Counted from the first letter of the stretch, positions 44,994 to 54,501 are shown. The stretch: DNA of 64,000 nucleotides from Streptomyces sp. NBC_01224 (GCF_036002945.1 NZ_CP108529.1:7249001-7313000); one strand, 5' to 3'. Numbers and translations: made by a program. The notes: a model not told the origin generated them from the letters alone.

Positions 44994-45022
44994 GGGCCCC
45001 GTACGTTCCTCGTACGGGGCCC
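44994..45022 (+). terminator. Terminator after pafA
   Basis: A perfect 12-base stem (44994-45005 with 45011-45022) and 5-base loop. A tagagt -10-like sequence for the next gene follows near 45034. Confidence 0.7.
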
Positions 45023-45083
45023 TGCGTACGCCCTAGAGTGTCGAGGACTAAACCAACTGTGCCGTCTGAGATCTGAGGAACCA

Positions 45084-46037
45084 GTGCGCCGACTTGCCGG
45101 CCTTCTCGTCGTCCCCCTGTTGCTGGTGACAGCAGCCTGCGGTAACGAAAAGGGCTCCGCTTCCGTTTCCGCTTCCGCTTCCGCCGCGTCCAAGGACGGG
45201 TTCCCCGCGATCACCGCGGGCGCGAAGTTCGGCGAGAAGCCCACCCTGGCCAAGGGCACCGGGAACCCGCCCAAAGAGCTGAAGACCAGGGTCGTCAGCG
45301 AGGGTGACGGCGCCACGCTCAAGAACGGCGACGCCATCCAGGTCAACTACCTCGGGCAAGCCTGGGACTCCGACAAGCCGTTCGACAACAGCTTCGACCG
45401 CAAGCAGCCGTTCGATCTGACCCTCGGCGCGGGCATGGTGATCCAGGGCTGGGACAAGGGCCTCGTCGGCCAGAAGGTCGGCAGCCGGGTCGAGCTGGTC
45501 ATTCCGCCGGATCTCGGTTACGGAGCGCAGGGCCAGGGCGACATCAAGCCGAACGCCACGCTCGTCTTCGTCGTCGACATTCTGAAGTCGACGCAGATTC
45601 CGACGTCCGCCAAGGGCACCGCTGTCGCCCAGGACAATATCGACCTGCCCAAGGTCGGCACCAATACCGACGGCAAGGCCCCCAAGGTCACCATCCCCAC
45701 CAAGACCGACCCGCCGAAGAAGCTCGTCTCCAATTACATCCTGGAGTCCAAGGGCGACGTCGTGAAGGACACCGACAGCGTCATCGTGAACTATGTCGGT
45801 CTGCTGTGGAAGGACGGCAAGACGTTCGACAGCACCTACACGGCGGGCAAGACGCAGACCTTCCCACTGGCCCAGGTCACCCTGAAGGGGCTCAAGAACG
45901 GTCTGGTCGGCAAGAAGATCGGCAGCCGCGTGCTTCTCGTCATCCCGCCGGACCAGGGGTTCGGCGACAAGGCGCAGCAGACGATTCCGGCGAAGTCCAC
46001 GCTGGTCTTCGCCGTGGACATCCTGGCGAAGATGTAA
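45084..46037 (+). CDS. Lipoprotein with two FKBP-type peptidyl-prolyl isomerase domains
   Basis: A 317-residue exported protein. The lipobox VTAAC gives lipidated C19, followed by a Ser/Ala linker and two FKBP domains (about 70-170 and 215-317), each with a variant of the V-I-x-G-W-D/L-x-x-G-L-V-G active-site segment; the second is more divergent. It would assist folding of secreted proteins at the membrane. GTG start. It precedes a cytoplasmic single-domain FKBP. Confidence 0.88.
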   Translation: MRRLAGLLVVPLLLVTAACGNEKGSASVSASASAASKDGFPAITAGAKFGEKPTLAKGTGNPPKELKTRVVSEGDGATLKNGDAIQVNYLGQAWDSDKPFDNSFDRKQPFDLTLGAGMVIQGWDKGLVGQKVGSRVELVIPPDLGYGAQGQGDIKPNATLVFVVDILKSTQIPTSAKGTAVAQDNIDLPKVGTNTDGKAPKVTIPTKTDPPKKLVSNYILESKGDVVKDTDSVIVNYVGLLWKDGKTFDSTYTAGKTQTFPLAQVTLKGLKNGLVGKKIGSRVLLVIPPDQGFGDKAQQTIPAKSTLVFAVDILAKM

Positions 46038-46080
46038 GACTGTCCCGGTTGCCCAGTTCATCAGTAAGAGGAGCAAGTCA

Positions 46081-46455
46081 GTGAGCATCGAGAAGCCCGA
46101 GATCGACTTCCCGGGTGGCGAGCCGCCGGCCGACCTGGAGATCAAGGACATCTGGGAAGGCGACGGCGCGGTGGCCGAGGCGGGCGCCACCGTCTCCGTC
46201 CACTACGTGGGCGTGGCCTTCTCCACCGGCGAGGAGTTCGACGCCTCCTGGAACCGCGGCACCCCGCTGCAGTTCCAGCTCGGCGCCGGCCAGGTCATCT
46301 CCGGCTGGGACCAGGGCGTGCAGGGCATGAAGGTCGGTGGCCGTCGCCAGCTGACCATCCCCGCGCACCTCGCCTACGGCGACCGCGGCGCCGGTGGCGG
46401 CCGTATCGCCCCCGGCGAGACCCTGATCTTCGTCTGCGATCTGGTCGCCGTCTGA
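46081..46455 (+). CDS. Single-domain FKBP-type peptidyl-prolyl cis-trans isomerase
   Basis: A 124-residue cytoplasmic FKBP close to the canonical domain: VHYVGVAFSTGEEFDASW, then GQVISGWDQGVQGMKVGGRR and AYGDRGAGG, with the aromatic pocket conserved. GTG start behind aagaggag. It is 43 bases after the lipoprotein gene and followed by a strong terminator. Confidence 0.93.
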   Translation: MSIEKPEIDFPGGEPPADLEIKDIWEGDGAVAEAGATVSVHYVGVAFSTGEEFDASWNRGTPLQFQLGAGQVISGWDQGVQGMKVGGRRQLTIPAHLAYGDRGAGGGRIAPGETLIFVCDLVAV

Positions 46456-46472
46456 TCCGCATCCGTGCGATA

Positions 46473-46504
46473 CGAGGGCCCGTGCCTGGAGGCACGGGCC
46501 CTCG
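46473..46504 (+). terminator. Rho-independent terminator after the FKBP gene
   Basis: A perfect 14-base stem (46473-46486 with 46491-46504), 4-base loop, then ctttt. Confidence 0.85.
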
Positions 46505-46568
46505 CTTTTGTCCGGACAGCGCGTAGCGGTACGGTCGACGGTCGTAGAGCAAAACAGAAAGGGCGTCG

Positions 46569-47522
46569 ATGGCGATTGCCAAGGCCGAGCGGCTGATGAA
46601 CCTGGCTCTGTGTCTGCTGGGGACCCGGCGCCCGCTGAGCAAGCGCGAGCTGCGCGGCTCCATCGAGGCCTACCTGGAGGCCGGTTCCGACGACGCCTTC
46701 AACCGGATGTTCGAGCGCGACAAGGACGATCTGCGCGAGCTCGGTCTGGTCATCGAGACCGTGGAGAACCTGGACGGCGACACGGGATATCTCGCCCGCC
46801 GCGACAGCAACCGGCTGCCCCCGATCACGCTGGACGCCGAGGAGGCCGCCGCCCTGGGACTGGCCGCCAAGGTCTGGCAGCAGGCGCGGCTGGCCGGTGC
46901 CGCCAGCGGAGCGCTGCAGAAGCTGCGGGCCGCGGGCATGCCGGAGGCCGAGGACGCGTACGAGGTGCACAGTGCCCTCGAACCCCGTATCCCCGTTCAT
47001 GAGGCCGCGTTCGAGCCGTTGATGCTGGCCTGCCGGGACCGCCGCCCGGTGACCTTCGACTACCGCAAGGCCAACGCCGCCCGGCCCGAGCAGCGCCAGG
47101 TCGAGCCGTGGACGCTGGAGTGCTGGCGCGGGCACTGGTATCTGGCCGGCTGGGACCGGGACCGCGGCGCCGAGCGGGTGTTCCGGCTCTCCCGGATCAC
47201 CGGCCGGGTTCGCTCCCGGGCCGGGGCTTTCACCGTCGAGGTGCCCGACGTCGTGACCGTCCGCGAGACCGTCGAGAGCTGGGCGGGGGAGACGGCGACC
47301 CGGACCGCGCGGATCAGGCTGCGGTCCGGTGCCGGATACCCGCTGCGCTCGCGCGCCATATCGGTCCGGGAACTCGGGGACGGGTGGGACGAGTTGGAGA
47401 TTCCGTACGGACACGGCCTGGACGCCTGGCTCGTCGAGTTCGGTCCGGACGTCGTCGTACAGGAACCCGCCGATCTGCGGGCCGATGTGGTGGACCGGCT
47501 GCGCGCCGTGGCCAAGGACTGA
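46569..47522 (+). CDS. pafB: WYL-domain transcriptional regulator PafB
   Basis: A 317-residue protein with an N-terminal winged helix (LSKRELRGSIEAYLEAGSDDAFNRMFERDKDDLRELG region) and central WYL domain, followed by a WCX-like C-terminus. With PafC it activates the RecA-independent DNA-damage response in mycobacteria. The name comes from its position in the proteasome accessory factor locus. ATG with agaaaggg. pafC starts 14 bases after its stop. Confidence 0.92.
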   Translation: MAIAKAERLMNLALCLLGTRRPLSKRELRGSIEAYLEAGSDDAFNRMFERDKDDLRELGLVIETVENLDGDTGYLARRDSNRLPPITLDAEEAAALGLAAKVWQQARLAGAASGALQKLRAAGMPEAEDAYEVHSALEPRIPVHEAAFEPLMLACRDRRPVTFDYRKANAARPEQRQVEPWTLECWRGHWYLAGWDRDRGAERVFRLSRITGRVRSRAGAFTVEVPDVVTVRETVESWAGETATRTARIRLRSGAGYPLRSRAISVRELGDGWDELEIPYGHGLDAWLVEFGPDVVVQEPADLRADVVDRLRAVAKD

Positions 47523-47536
47523 GGGGGACCGTATAC

Positions 47537-48493
47537 ATGGCCACGAACGCGATCGACCAGACCCGCCGGATGCTCTCCCTGGTGACGTATCTGCGTGAGC
47601 GCCCCGGCGCCCACGTCCAGGACGTCGCCCGCGCTTTCGGGATCACCGAGGACGAGCTGATCTCCGACCTCGACGTGCTGCCCATGTGCGGTACGAGCTT
47701 CCGCGGCGGGGATCTGCTGGACATCGACACCGACGGCGACCGGATCTGGTGGCACAACCCGGACGATGTCGCGGAACCGCTGCGGCTCGCGGCCGACGAG
47801 GCGACGGCGCTCCTGGTCGCCGCCCGCGCCGTGGCCACGCTGCCGGGGCTGCGCGAGAGCGATCGGCAGGCGCTGCTGCGGGCCACCGCGAAGCTGGAGA
47901 CCGCAGCCGGTGAGGTGGGGGCGGCGAGCTCGCGGCTTTCGGTCACCTTCGAGTCCGAGGGCGGTGTCTTCGCCGATGTCGACCGGGCGATCTCCGAGCG
48001 GCGCCGGCTCTGGCTGCGCTACTACTCGCCCGCGCGCGATGAACTCACCGAGCGCGAGGTGGACCCGATCCGGCTGTTCGCCGTGGGGCATACGTACATG
48101 GAGGCCTGGTGCAGGTCCTCCGAGGACCGGCGGACGTTCCGGCTCGACCGGGTCGCCGAGATCCGGCTGCTCGACGAGCCGGCCGCGCCGCCCGAGCTCG
48201 AACTGCGGGATCTGTCCGAAGGGCTCGTCCAGCCGGCGGCCGAGGACCCGGAGGTCGTGGTCGAGGTGGGCCCCGGCGGCCGGTGGGTCGCCGAGTACTA
48301 CCCGCACGACAGCGCACAGGAGCTGCATGACGGCGGGCTGCGGATCACCCTGCGCACCCCCGATCCGGCCTCGCTGCGCAGGCTCGCGCTGCGCCTGGGC
48401 CGGGAAGGCCGCATCGTCTCTCCGCCGGAACTGGCGCAGAGCGCACAGCAGGCGGCCCGTGCGGCGCTCGCTGCCTATGACGGACCGGCCTGA
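47537..48493 (+). CDS. pafC: WYL-domain transcriptional regulator PafC
   Basis: A 318-residue paralogue of PafB with the same layout: helix-turn-helix near residues 25-45 (VQDVARAFGITEDELISDL), WYL core (LWLRYYSPARDELTEREVDPIRL) and C-terminal WCX domain. It likely forms a heterodimer with PafB. The ATG at 47537 follows gaggggga. The zinc-ribbon gene begins 19 bases after its stop. Confidence 0.92.
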   Translation: MATNAIDQTRRMLSLVTYLRERPGAHVQDVARAFGITEDELISDLDVLPMCGTSFRGGDLLDIDTDGDRIWWHNPDDVAEPLRLAADEATALLVAARAVATLPGLRESDRQALLRATAKLETAAGEVGAASSRLSVTFESEGGVFADVDRAISERRRLWLRYYSPARDELTEREVDPIRLFAVGHTYMEAWCRSSEDRRTFRLDRVAEIRLLDEPAAPPELELRDLSEGLVQPAAEDPEVVVEVGPGGRWVAEYYPHDSAQELHDGGLRITLRTPDPASLRRLALRLGREGRIVSPPELAQSAQQAARAALAAYDGPA

Positions 48494-48512
48494 GCGGATC
48501 CCTGAGGGAGAT

Positions 48513-48782
48513 ATGAGCAATATGTCTGTGGTGTCAGGTGTTCCGACCGTAGTGGTGCCCGAATCCGTACGGTTCAAGGCCGCCTGCCCGGACTGCCGCG
48601 AGCGGTTCGAGCTGGCGGCGGGCGCCATCCGCCTCGCCGTGGGCGCCAGCCGCCGGACGACGTTCTACTCCTTCACCTGCCCGGAGTGCGGCGCGGCCGT
48701 CCGTAAGCCCGCCGGAGAACGGATTGTTGAGCTCCTCACCGGTGGCGGGGTGCGGACGCTGCGCCTCCACACCAGCCTTTAG
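48513..48782 (+). CDS. Small zinc-ribbon protein
   Basis: An 89-residue hypothetical protein with two C-x-x-C pairs (CPDC near 28 and CPEC near 56), a zinc ribbon. No catalytic motif. It follows pafC on the same strand and is probably in its transcript. The start could be 48513 or the ATG at 48522; agggag lies before both. Confidence 0.75.
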   Translation: MSNMSVVSGVPTVVVPESVRFKAACPDCRERFELAAGAIRLAVGASRRTTFYSFTCPECGAAVRKPAGERIVELLTGGGVRTLRLHTSL

Positions 48783-48817
48783 AACTTCGGACACCTAGAC
48801 ACATTGAGGCTCTGCGC

Positions 48818-49015
48818 ATGTTCTGGCCCATGCTCGCCATCGCCCTGGGGTTTCTCGGGATCGCCGTTCTCGGCGTGCTGGCCGTCAAGGTCTTCATCGA
48901 GGCCCAGCGTCTGGGGCGTCAGGTGACGCGAACGACCCGGCGCATCAACCGGGCGGCGGAGGACCTGGAGCGGGCCGCGACGGATCTTGCTGCCACCGGT
49001 GACGCGTTGCGCTAG
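48818..49015 (+). CDS. Small single-pass membrane protein
   Basis: A 65-residue protein with one N-terminal hydrophobic helix (about 3-25) and an Arg-rich amphipathic helical remainder (RQVTRTTRRINRAAEDLERAA). It is of unknown function and lies between the pafC and tatA genes. The ATG lacks a strong ribosome-binding site, so support is the clean membrane/charged layout. Confidence 0.65.
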   Translation: MFWPMLAIALGFLGIAVLGVLAVKVFIEAQRLGRQVTRTTRRINRAAEDLERAATDLAATGDALR

Positions 49016-49162
49016 CTGTATCGCCCCACGATTGTGTGAGTCTGTGAGCAGGGGCGATGGATCGGGGAGGGCGTGGCCTCCAGTTTCTCGGGTTCGGAGG
49101 GTACGCTGCTGAAGCGGCCCTGAGAGCGAGGCATGGGCCGTAATCGCAAGGATGCATGGGTA

Positions 49163-49193
49163 TTGCCCTGCGTTTACTCCTGCGGGATACGAT
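49163..49193 (+). promoter_or_regulatory. Possible tatA promoter
   Basis: ttgccc (49163-49168) and tacgat (49188-49193) resemble HrdB -35 and -10 boxes with 19-base spacing, about 80 bases before tatA. A short palindrome tcggacg-tc-cgtccga (49211-49226) lies in the leader. Confidence 0.35.
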
Positions 49194-49274
49194 CGCTGAC
49201 AGTACGACGATCGGACGTCCGTCCGACGTTCGATCCGCCCCACCCCTGCTGCCTCGGTGAGAAGGTACACGCAT

Positions 49275-49565
49275 ATGTTCGGAAGGCTCGGCGCTCCCGA
49301 GATCATCCTGATCCTCGTCGTCATTGTTCTGCTGTTCGGCGCGAAGAAGCTTCCTGACATGGCTCGCTCGCTCGGCAAGTCGGCCCGCATCCTCAAGAGC
49401 GAGGCCAAGGCCATGAAGTCCGAGGGCAGCCCGTCGGCCACCCCGGCCGAGCCGGCGAACGACGCCGCCCAGGACCAGGCTGCCCCGCGCACCATCAAGG
49501 CGGCGCCCGGTGACGTGACCAGTTCGCGTCCGGTCGCCGAGCCGACCGACTCGACCAAGCGCTGA
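49275..49565 (+). CDS. tatA: Twin-arginine translocase subunit TatA
   Basis: A 96-residue Tat pore component. A short N-terminal membrane helix (about 5-21) is followed by the FGAKKLP hinge and an amphipathic helix (DMARSLGKSARILKSE), then a Pro/Ala-rich tail. The ATG at 49275 has gagaagg upstream. tatC follows 64 bases later. Confidence 0.95.
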   Translation: MFGRLGAPEIILILVVIVLLFGAKKLPDMARSLGKSARILKSEAKAMKSEGSPSATPAEPANDAAQDQAAPRTIKAAPGDVTSSRPVAEPTDSTKR

Positions 49566-49629
49566 CAAGAACCGGGCCGACGCAGGCGCCGTGACCGGTG
49601 GGGCCTGCTGCACGAGATGAGGACGTGGG

Positions 49630-50580
49630 TTGCTCAAGTCTGCCCGCAAGCAGGAGACGGACCCAGAGGGCCGCATGCCCTTGGTGGAGCACCTGCGTGA
49701 ACTGCGTAACCGGCTGGCGAAAGGCCTGCTCGGGATCGTCGTCGTCACGATCGTGGCCGCGTTCTTCTACAAGGGGATCATCGAGTTCTTCACCGACCCG
49801 GTACTGAAGTCGGTCGGTTGCGAGTCCAGCTTCGCCGAACTCGCCAAAAAAGACGACGGTACGTGCGCGCGCATCGTCCTGAACGGCCTCCTCACCCCGT
49901 TCACCCTCGCACTCAAGGTCTCCTTGATGGCAGGCATCGTCCTTGCCTCGCCGGTCTGGCTCTACCAGCTGTGGGCCTTCGTCGCCCCGGGACTGCACAA
50001 GCACGAGAAGAAGTACTCGCTCGCTTTCGTCGGCGCGGGCTTCCCGCTCTTCCTCGCCGGCGGATTCTTCGCGTACAAGACCCTGCCCACGATGGCGCGG
50101 GTGCTCCTGGACTTCTCGCCGGGCGGCGTCGACAACCAGTTGCCGCTGGATGAACTGCTCGATCTGATCACACGCATGGTGGTGGTCTTCGGGCTCTCCT
50201 TCGAGCTGCCGCTGCTGCTCGTCATGCTGAACTTCGGCGGGATCATCACCGGCAAGCGGATGCTCGGCTGGTGGCGGGGCATGATCATGGGCATCACGGT
50301 CTTCGCCGCGGTGGCCACCCCCAGCACCGACCCGATGACCATGCTGATGCTCGCCGGACCGATCTGGTTGCTCTACTTCGTGGCCACGGGGATCTCGCTG
50401 CTCAACGACCGACGCAAGGCAGAGCGCGCGGCGGCGGGCCCCGCCGACGACGAGGCGTCGGAGCTGGACCTCGCCCCCGAGGACATCGGTGAGATCGAAC
50501 CCGTCTCGTCCGGCCGTTCGTTGCCCAACCAGGCGAACTCGGACCATGACCGGGTCAACGGTTACGACGACATCACCTGA
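49630..50580 (+). CDS. tatC: Twin-arginine translocase subunit TatC
   Basis: A 316-residue receptor of the Tat pathway with six membrane helices. The conserved N-terminal MPLVEHLRELRNRL and the loop before helix 2 bind the twin-arginine signal; the cytoplasmic C-terminal tail is acidic and long. The start is an unusual TTG (MLKSARKQ) with gaggac upstream. The DGK-like gene begins 17 bases after its stop. Confidence 0.94.
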   Translation: MLKSARKQETDPEGRMPLVEHLRELRNRLAKGLLGIVVVTIVAAFFYKGIIEFFTDPVLKSVGCESSFAELAKKDDGTCARIVLNGLLTPFTLALKVSLMAGIVLASPVWLYQLWAFVAPGLHKHEKKYSLAFVGAGFPLFLAGGFFAYKTLPTMARVLLDFSPGGVDNQLPLDELLDLITRMVVVFGLSFELPLLLVMLNFGGIITGKRMLGWWRGMIMGITVFAAVATPSTDPMTMLMLAGPIWLLYFVATGISLLNDRRKAERAAAGPADDEASELDLAPEDIGEIEPVSSGRSLPNQANSDHDRVNGYDDIT

Positions 50581-50597
50581 CCTTGTAGGGTCCCCGG

Positions 50598-51506
50598 GTG
50601 ACCAGTGAGATCACCCTCTTCGTCAATCCCACCGCAGGAAGCGGCCGGGGCGCGCGCGCCGCGCAGCCGGCCGCTTCCGCGTTGCGGGACGCCGGATTCT
50701 CCGTACGCACGGTTCTCGGCGAGGACGCCGACGACGCGCTGCGACGGGCCCGTGAGGCCGTCGCCGGTGGGACCGGAGCGCTGATAGCCGTGGGCGGGGA
50801 CGGCATGATGTCCCTCGCCCTGCAGGCCGTTGCCGGGACGATGACCCCGCTCGGGGTCGTCGCCGTGGGCACCGGGAACGACTTCGCCCGCGCGCTCGGG
50901 ATGCCGATACGGGATCCGGCCGCGGCCGGGCGGCTGGCCGCCGAGGCGCTCAAGGGCGGTACCGTCCGCGAGATCGACCTCGGACGGGTCGGTGAGCGGT
51001 GGTTCGGGTCCGTGCTCGCCTCCGGCTTCGACTCCCGGGTCAACGACCGCGGCAACCGGATGCGCTGGGTCGGCGGTCGGTTCAAGTACGACCTCGCGAT
51101 CCTCGCCGAACTTGCCGCGTTCAAGCCCATCCCTTACCGCATCGGGCTGGACGGCGGACCGGTCCGGGAGATCGAGGCGACGCTCATCGCAGTCGGCAAC
51201 GGATCGACGTACGGCGGAGGCATGCGGATCTGCGCGGACGCCGTCATGGACGACGGGCTCTTCGACGTGACCGTCGTCGGGGACTGCAGCCGCACCACCC
51301 TGCTGAAGGTCTTCCCCCGCGTCTACAAGGGAACGCACCTCAGTCACCCCAAGGTCACCGTGCACAGGGCTTCCTCGATCGAGCTGGCCGCAGCCGGTGT
51401 CACCGCGTACGCGGACGGTGAACAGCTCGGGGCGCTGCCGGTCACCGCGACTTGTGTACCGGGTGCGGTGAGAGTGCTCACGCCGGGTTCTCCCACGGGG
51501 AATTAA
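50598..51506 (+). CDS. Diacylglycerol/sphingosine-kinase-family (YegS-like) lipid kinase
   Basis: A 302-residue protein of the DAGK catalytic family with the N-terminal strand and FVNPTAGSGRGAR, nucleotide motif GGDGMMS (about residue 73) and GTGNDFARALGMP. The lipid or other substrate cannot be told from sequence. GTG start with tgtaggg upstream. It lies between tatC and the helicase on the same strand. Confidence 0.87.
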   Translation: MTSEITLFVNPTAGSGRGARAAQPAASALRDAGFSVRTVLGEDADDALRRAREAVAGGTGALIAVGGDGMMSLALQAVAGTMTPLGVVAVGTGNDFARALGMPIRDPAAAGRLAAEALKGGTVREIDLGRVGERWFGSVLASGFDSRVNDRGNRMRWVGGRFKYDLAILAELAAFKPIPYRIGLDGGPVREIEATLIAVGNGSTYGGGMRICADAVMDDGLFDVTVVGDCSRTTLLKVFPRVYKGTHLSHPKVTVHRASSIELAAAGVTAYADGEQLGALPVTATCVPGAVRVLTPGSPTGN

Positions 51507-51550
51507 AGATCGCGTCACTGTCAGAGGCGGCGGGTAGGCTCGTAAGCAAG

Positions 51551-54385
51551 ATGACAGAGGACCTCTCACCAGCTGAGCGATACCAGGCTTCTCGGATCCG
51601 TGCCGCCGAGCTGGCCACCGCACTCGCGCCCTTCCGCGAGATGTACGAGTTCGATCTGGACCCCTACCAGATCGAGGCCTGCGAGGCACTGGAGGCCGGC
51701 AAGGGGGTGCTTGTCGCCGCCCCGACCGGCTCGGGCAAGACCATCGTCGGCGAGTTCGCCGTGCACCTCGCCCTCGAACAGGGCCGCAAGTGCTTCTACA
51801 CCACCCCGATCAAGGCCCTGTCCAACCAGAAGTTCGCCGATCTGGTCAAGCGCTACGGACCGGACAAGGTCGGCCTGCTGACCGGTGACAACAGTGTCAA
51901 CGGCGATGCCCCGGTGGTCGTCATGACCACCGAAGTGCTGCGGAACATGCTGTACGCGGGCTCGCAGGCGCTGCGCGGCCTCGGCTATGTGGTGATGGAC
52001 GAGGTGCATTACCTCTCCGACCGCTTCCGGGGCGCCGTCTGGGAGGAAGTGATCATTCACCTCCCGGACTCCGTGACCCTGGTGTCACTGTCGGCGACCG
52101 TGTCCAACGCCGAGGAGTTCGGCGACTGGCTGGACACCGTCCGCGGCGACACCCAGGTCATCGTCTCCGAGCACCGCTCCGTGCCGCTCTGGCAGCACGT
52201 GCTGGCAGGCCGCCGGATGTACGACCTCTTCGAGGAGGAGACCGATCACGGCGGCCGCGGCGCCGGACGCCGCGAGGTCAACCCCGATCTGGTCCGGCTC
52301 GTCCGGATGGAGAACCAGCGGGCGTACAACCCGCGTGAACGCCGCCGGGGCAAGATGGTCCGCGAGGCGGACCGTGAGCGCGAACGGCGCCAGCGCAGCC
52401 GGATCTGGACCCCGGCCAGGCCCGAGGTCATCGACCGGCTGGACGCCGAAGGGCTGCTCCCTGCCATCACGTTCATCTTCAGCCGGGCCGGCTGCGAGGC
52501 CGCCGTACAGCAGTGCCTGCACGCCGGACTGCGGCTCAACGACGAGGACAAGCGCCGCCTGGTCCGCGAGATCGTCGAGGAGCGGACCGCGTCCATCCCC
52601 GGCGAGGACCTCCATGTCCTGGGCTACTACGAGTGGCTCGAAGGGCTGGAGCGAGGCATTGCCGCGCACCACGCCGGCATGCTGCCCACGTTCAAGGAAG
52701 TCGTCGAGGAACTGTTCGTACGAGGGCTGGTCAAGGCCGTCTTCGCGACGGAGACCCTCGCCCTCGGCATCAACATGCCCGCACGCTCGGTCGTGTTGGA
52801 GAAGCTCGTCAAGTGGAACGGCGAACAGCACGCCGACATCACCCCGGGCGAGTACACCCAGCTGACCGGGCGGGCCGGACGGCGTGGGATCGACGTCGAA
52901 GGCCATGCGGTGGTGCTGTGGCAGCGCGGCATGGACCCGGGGGCGCTGGCCGGACTCGCGGGTACGCGTACGTATCCGCTGCGGTCCAGCTTCAGGCCCT
53001 CGTACAACATGGCCGTGAACCTGGTGCAGCAGTTCGGGCGGCACCGCTCGCGCGAGCTGCTGGAGACCTCCTTCGCACAGTTCCAGGCAGACCGGTCGGT
53101 GGTCGGGATCTCCCGGCAGGTCCAGCGGAACGAAGAGGGACTGGAGGGCTACCGGGAGGGCATGACCTGCCACCTCGGTGACTTCGAGGAGTACGCGCGA
53201 CTGCGCCGCGAACTCAAGGACCGGGAGACGGAGCTCGCCAAGCAGGGCGCGTCGCAGCGGCGGGCTGCGGCCGCGGCGTCCCTGGAGAAGCTCAAGCCCG
53301 GCGATGTCATCCATGTCCCCACCGGCAAGTTCGCCGGACTTGCACTGGTCCTCGACCCGGGGCTGCCCGCTGGACGGACCAATGGGCACGGGCACCGCGG
53401 GCTCGAATACCACGACGAGCCGCGGCCGTTGGTGCTGACCGCCGAGCGGCAGGTGAAGAGGCTCGCCTCGATCGACTTCCCCGTTCCGGTGGAGGCCGTG
53501 GAGCGGATGCGGGTGCCGAAATCTTTCAACCCGCGCTCGCCGCAGTCGCGCCGCGATCTGGCCTCCGCGCTGCGGACCAAGGCCGGGCACATAGTGCCGG
53601 AGCGGCACCGCAAGGGGCGGTCCGCCGCGGCTGACGACCGGGAGATCGCCCGCTACCGGGCGGAGCTGCGCGCGCACCCCTGCCACGGGTGCGACGAGCG
53701 TGAGGACCATGCCCGATGGGCCGAGCGGTATCACCGGCTGCAGCGCGACACCAGGCAGCTGGAGCGGAGGATCGAGGGGCGGACGAACACGATCGCCCGC
53801 ACTTTCGACCGGATCGTCGCACTGCTCACCGAGCTCGACTATCTGCGGGGCAATGAGGTCACCGAACACGGGCGGCGGCTTGCGCGGCTCTACGGCGAGC
53901 TGGATCTGCTGGCGAGCGAATGCCTGCGGGCCGGGGTGTGGGAGGGCCTGAACCCTGCCGAACTCGCTGCGTGCGTCTCGGCGTTGGTGTACGAGGCGCG
54001 GCAGGCCGATGACGCGGTGGCGCCGAAGCTGCCGTCGGGGCCCGCGAAGACCGCGATGGGCGAGATGGTTCATATCTGGGGCCGGCTGGATGCCCTGGAG
54101 GAGGAATTCAAGATCAACCAGGCGGAGGGGGTCGGGCAGCGTGAACCCGACCTGGGGTTTGCCTGGGCGGTCTACATGTGGGCCTCGGGGCGGACGCTGG
54201 ACGAGGTGCTGCGCGAGGCGGAGATGCCGGCGGGGGACTTCGTGCGGTGGTGCAAGCAGGTGATCGATGTGCTGGGGCAGATCGCGGCTGCGGCTCCGCG
54301 GGACGGTAGCTCTGTGGCGCGGAGCGCGCGTAAGGCGGTGGAAGCGGTGTTGCGGGGGGTCGTGGCTTACAGCTCTGTGGGCTGA
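51551..54385 (+). CDS. helY: Ski2/Mtr4-like DEVH-box helicase (HelY type)
   Basis: A 944-residue superfamily-2 helicase. Walker A APTGSGKT is at 57-64 and the DEVH box at 150-153, with SAT, helicase C domain (ETLALGINMPAR, QLTGRAGRRG) and a C-terminal DSHCT domain. A Cys pair C-H-G-C sits near residue 715. The ATG at 51551 has no clear ribosome-binding site but taggct lies about 15 bases before it, so short-leader translation is plausible. Its RNA or DNA target is unknown. Confidence 0.9.
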   Translation: MTEDLSPAERYQASRIRAAELATALAPFREMYEFDLDPYQIEACEALEAGKGVLVAAPTGSGKTIVGEFAVHLALEQGRKCFYTTPIKALSNQKFADLVKRYGPDKVGLLTGDNSVNGDAPVVVMTTEVLRNMLYAGSQALRGLGYVVMDEVHYLSDRFRGAVWEEVIIHLPDSVTLVSLSATVSNAEEFGDWLDTVRGDTQVIVSEHRSVPLWQHVLAGRRMYDLFEEETDHGGRGAGRREVNPDLVRLVRMENQRAYNPRERRRGKMVREADRERERRQRSRIWTPARPEVIDRLDAEGLLPAITFIFSRAGCEAAVQQCLHAGLRLNDEDKRRLVREIVEERTASIPGEDLHVLGYYEWLEGLERGIAAHHAGMLPTFKEVVEELFVRGLVKAVFATETLALGINMPARSVVLEKLVKWNGEQHADITPGEYTQLTGRAGRRGIDVEGHAVVLWQRGMDPGALAGLAGTRTYPLRSSFRPSYNMAVNLVQQFGRHRSRELLETSFAQFQADRSVVGISRQVQRNEEGLEGYREGMTCHLGDFEEYARLRRELKDRETELAKQGASQRRAAAAASLEKLKPGDVIHVPTGKFAGLALVLDPGLPAGRTNGHGHRGLEYHDEPRPLVLTAERQVKRLASIDFPVPVEAVERMRVPKSFNPRSPQSRRDLASALRTKAGHIVPERHRKGRSAAADDREIARYRAELRAHPCHGCDEREDHARWAERYHRLQRDTRQLERRIEGRTNTIARTFDRIVALLTELDYLRGNEVTEHGRRLARLYGELDLLASECLRAGVWEGLNPAELAACVSALVYEARQADDAVAPKLPSGPAKTAMGEMVHIWGRLDALEEEFKINQAEGVGQREPDLGFAWAVYMWASGRTLDEVLREAEMPAGDFVRWCKQVIDVLGQIAAAAPRDGSSVARSARKAVEAVLRGVVAYSSVG

Positions 54386-54475
54386 GGTCTGCGGGGTGCG
54401 GGGCGGTGCGCCTGCGGCGGGCTTGTCCCCCTACCCCGCCCCTTCCCGAAACCGGGGCTCTGCCCCCGACCCCGG

Positions 54476-54498
54476 TCCTCGAACGCCGGACGGGCCGG
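54476..54498. repeat. Dispersed intergenic GC-rich element, copy 2
   Basis: It matches 46-68 at 21 of 23 positions and sits in the terminator region between convergent genes. A further small hairpin (accgggg 54451-54457 with ccccggt 54470-54476) lies just before it. Confidence 0.5.
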
Positions 54499-54501
54499 GA
54501 G

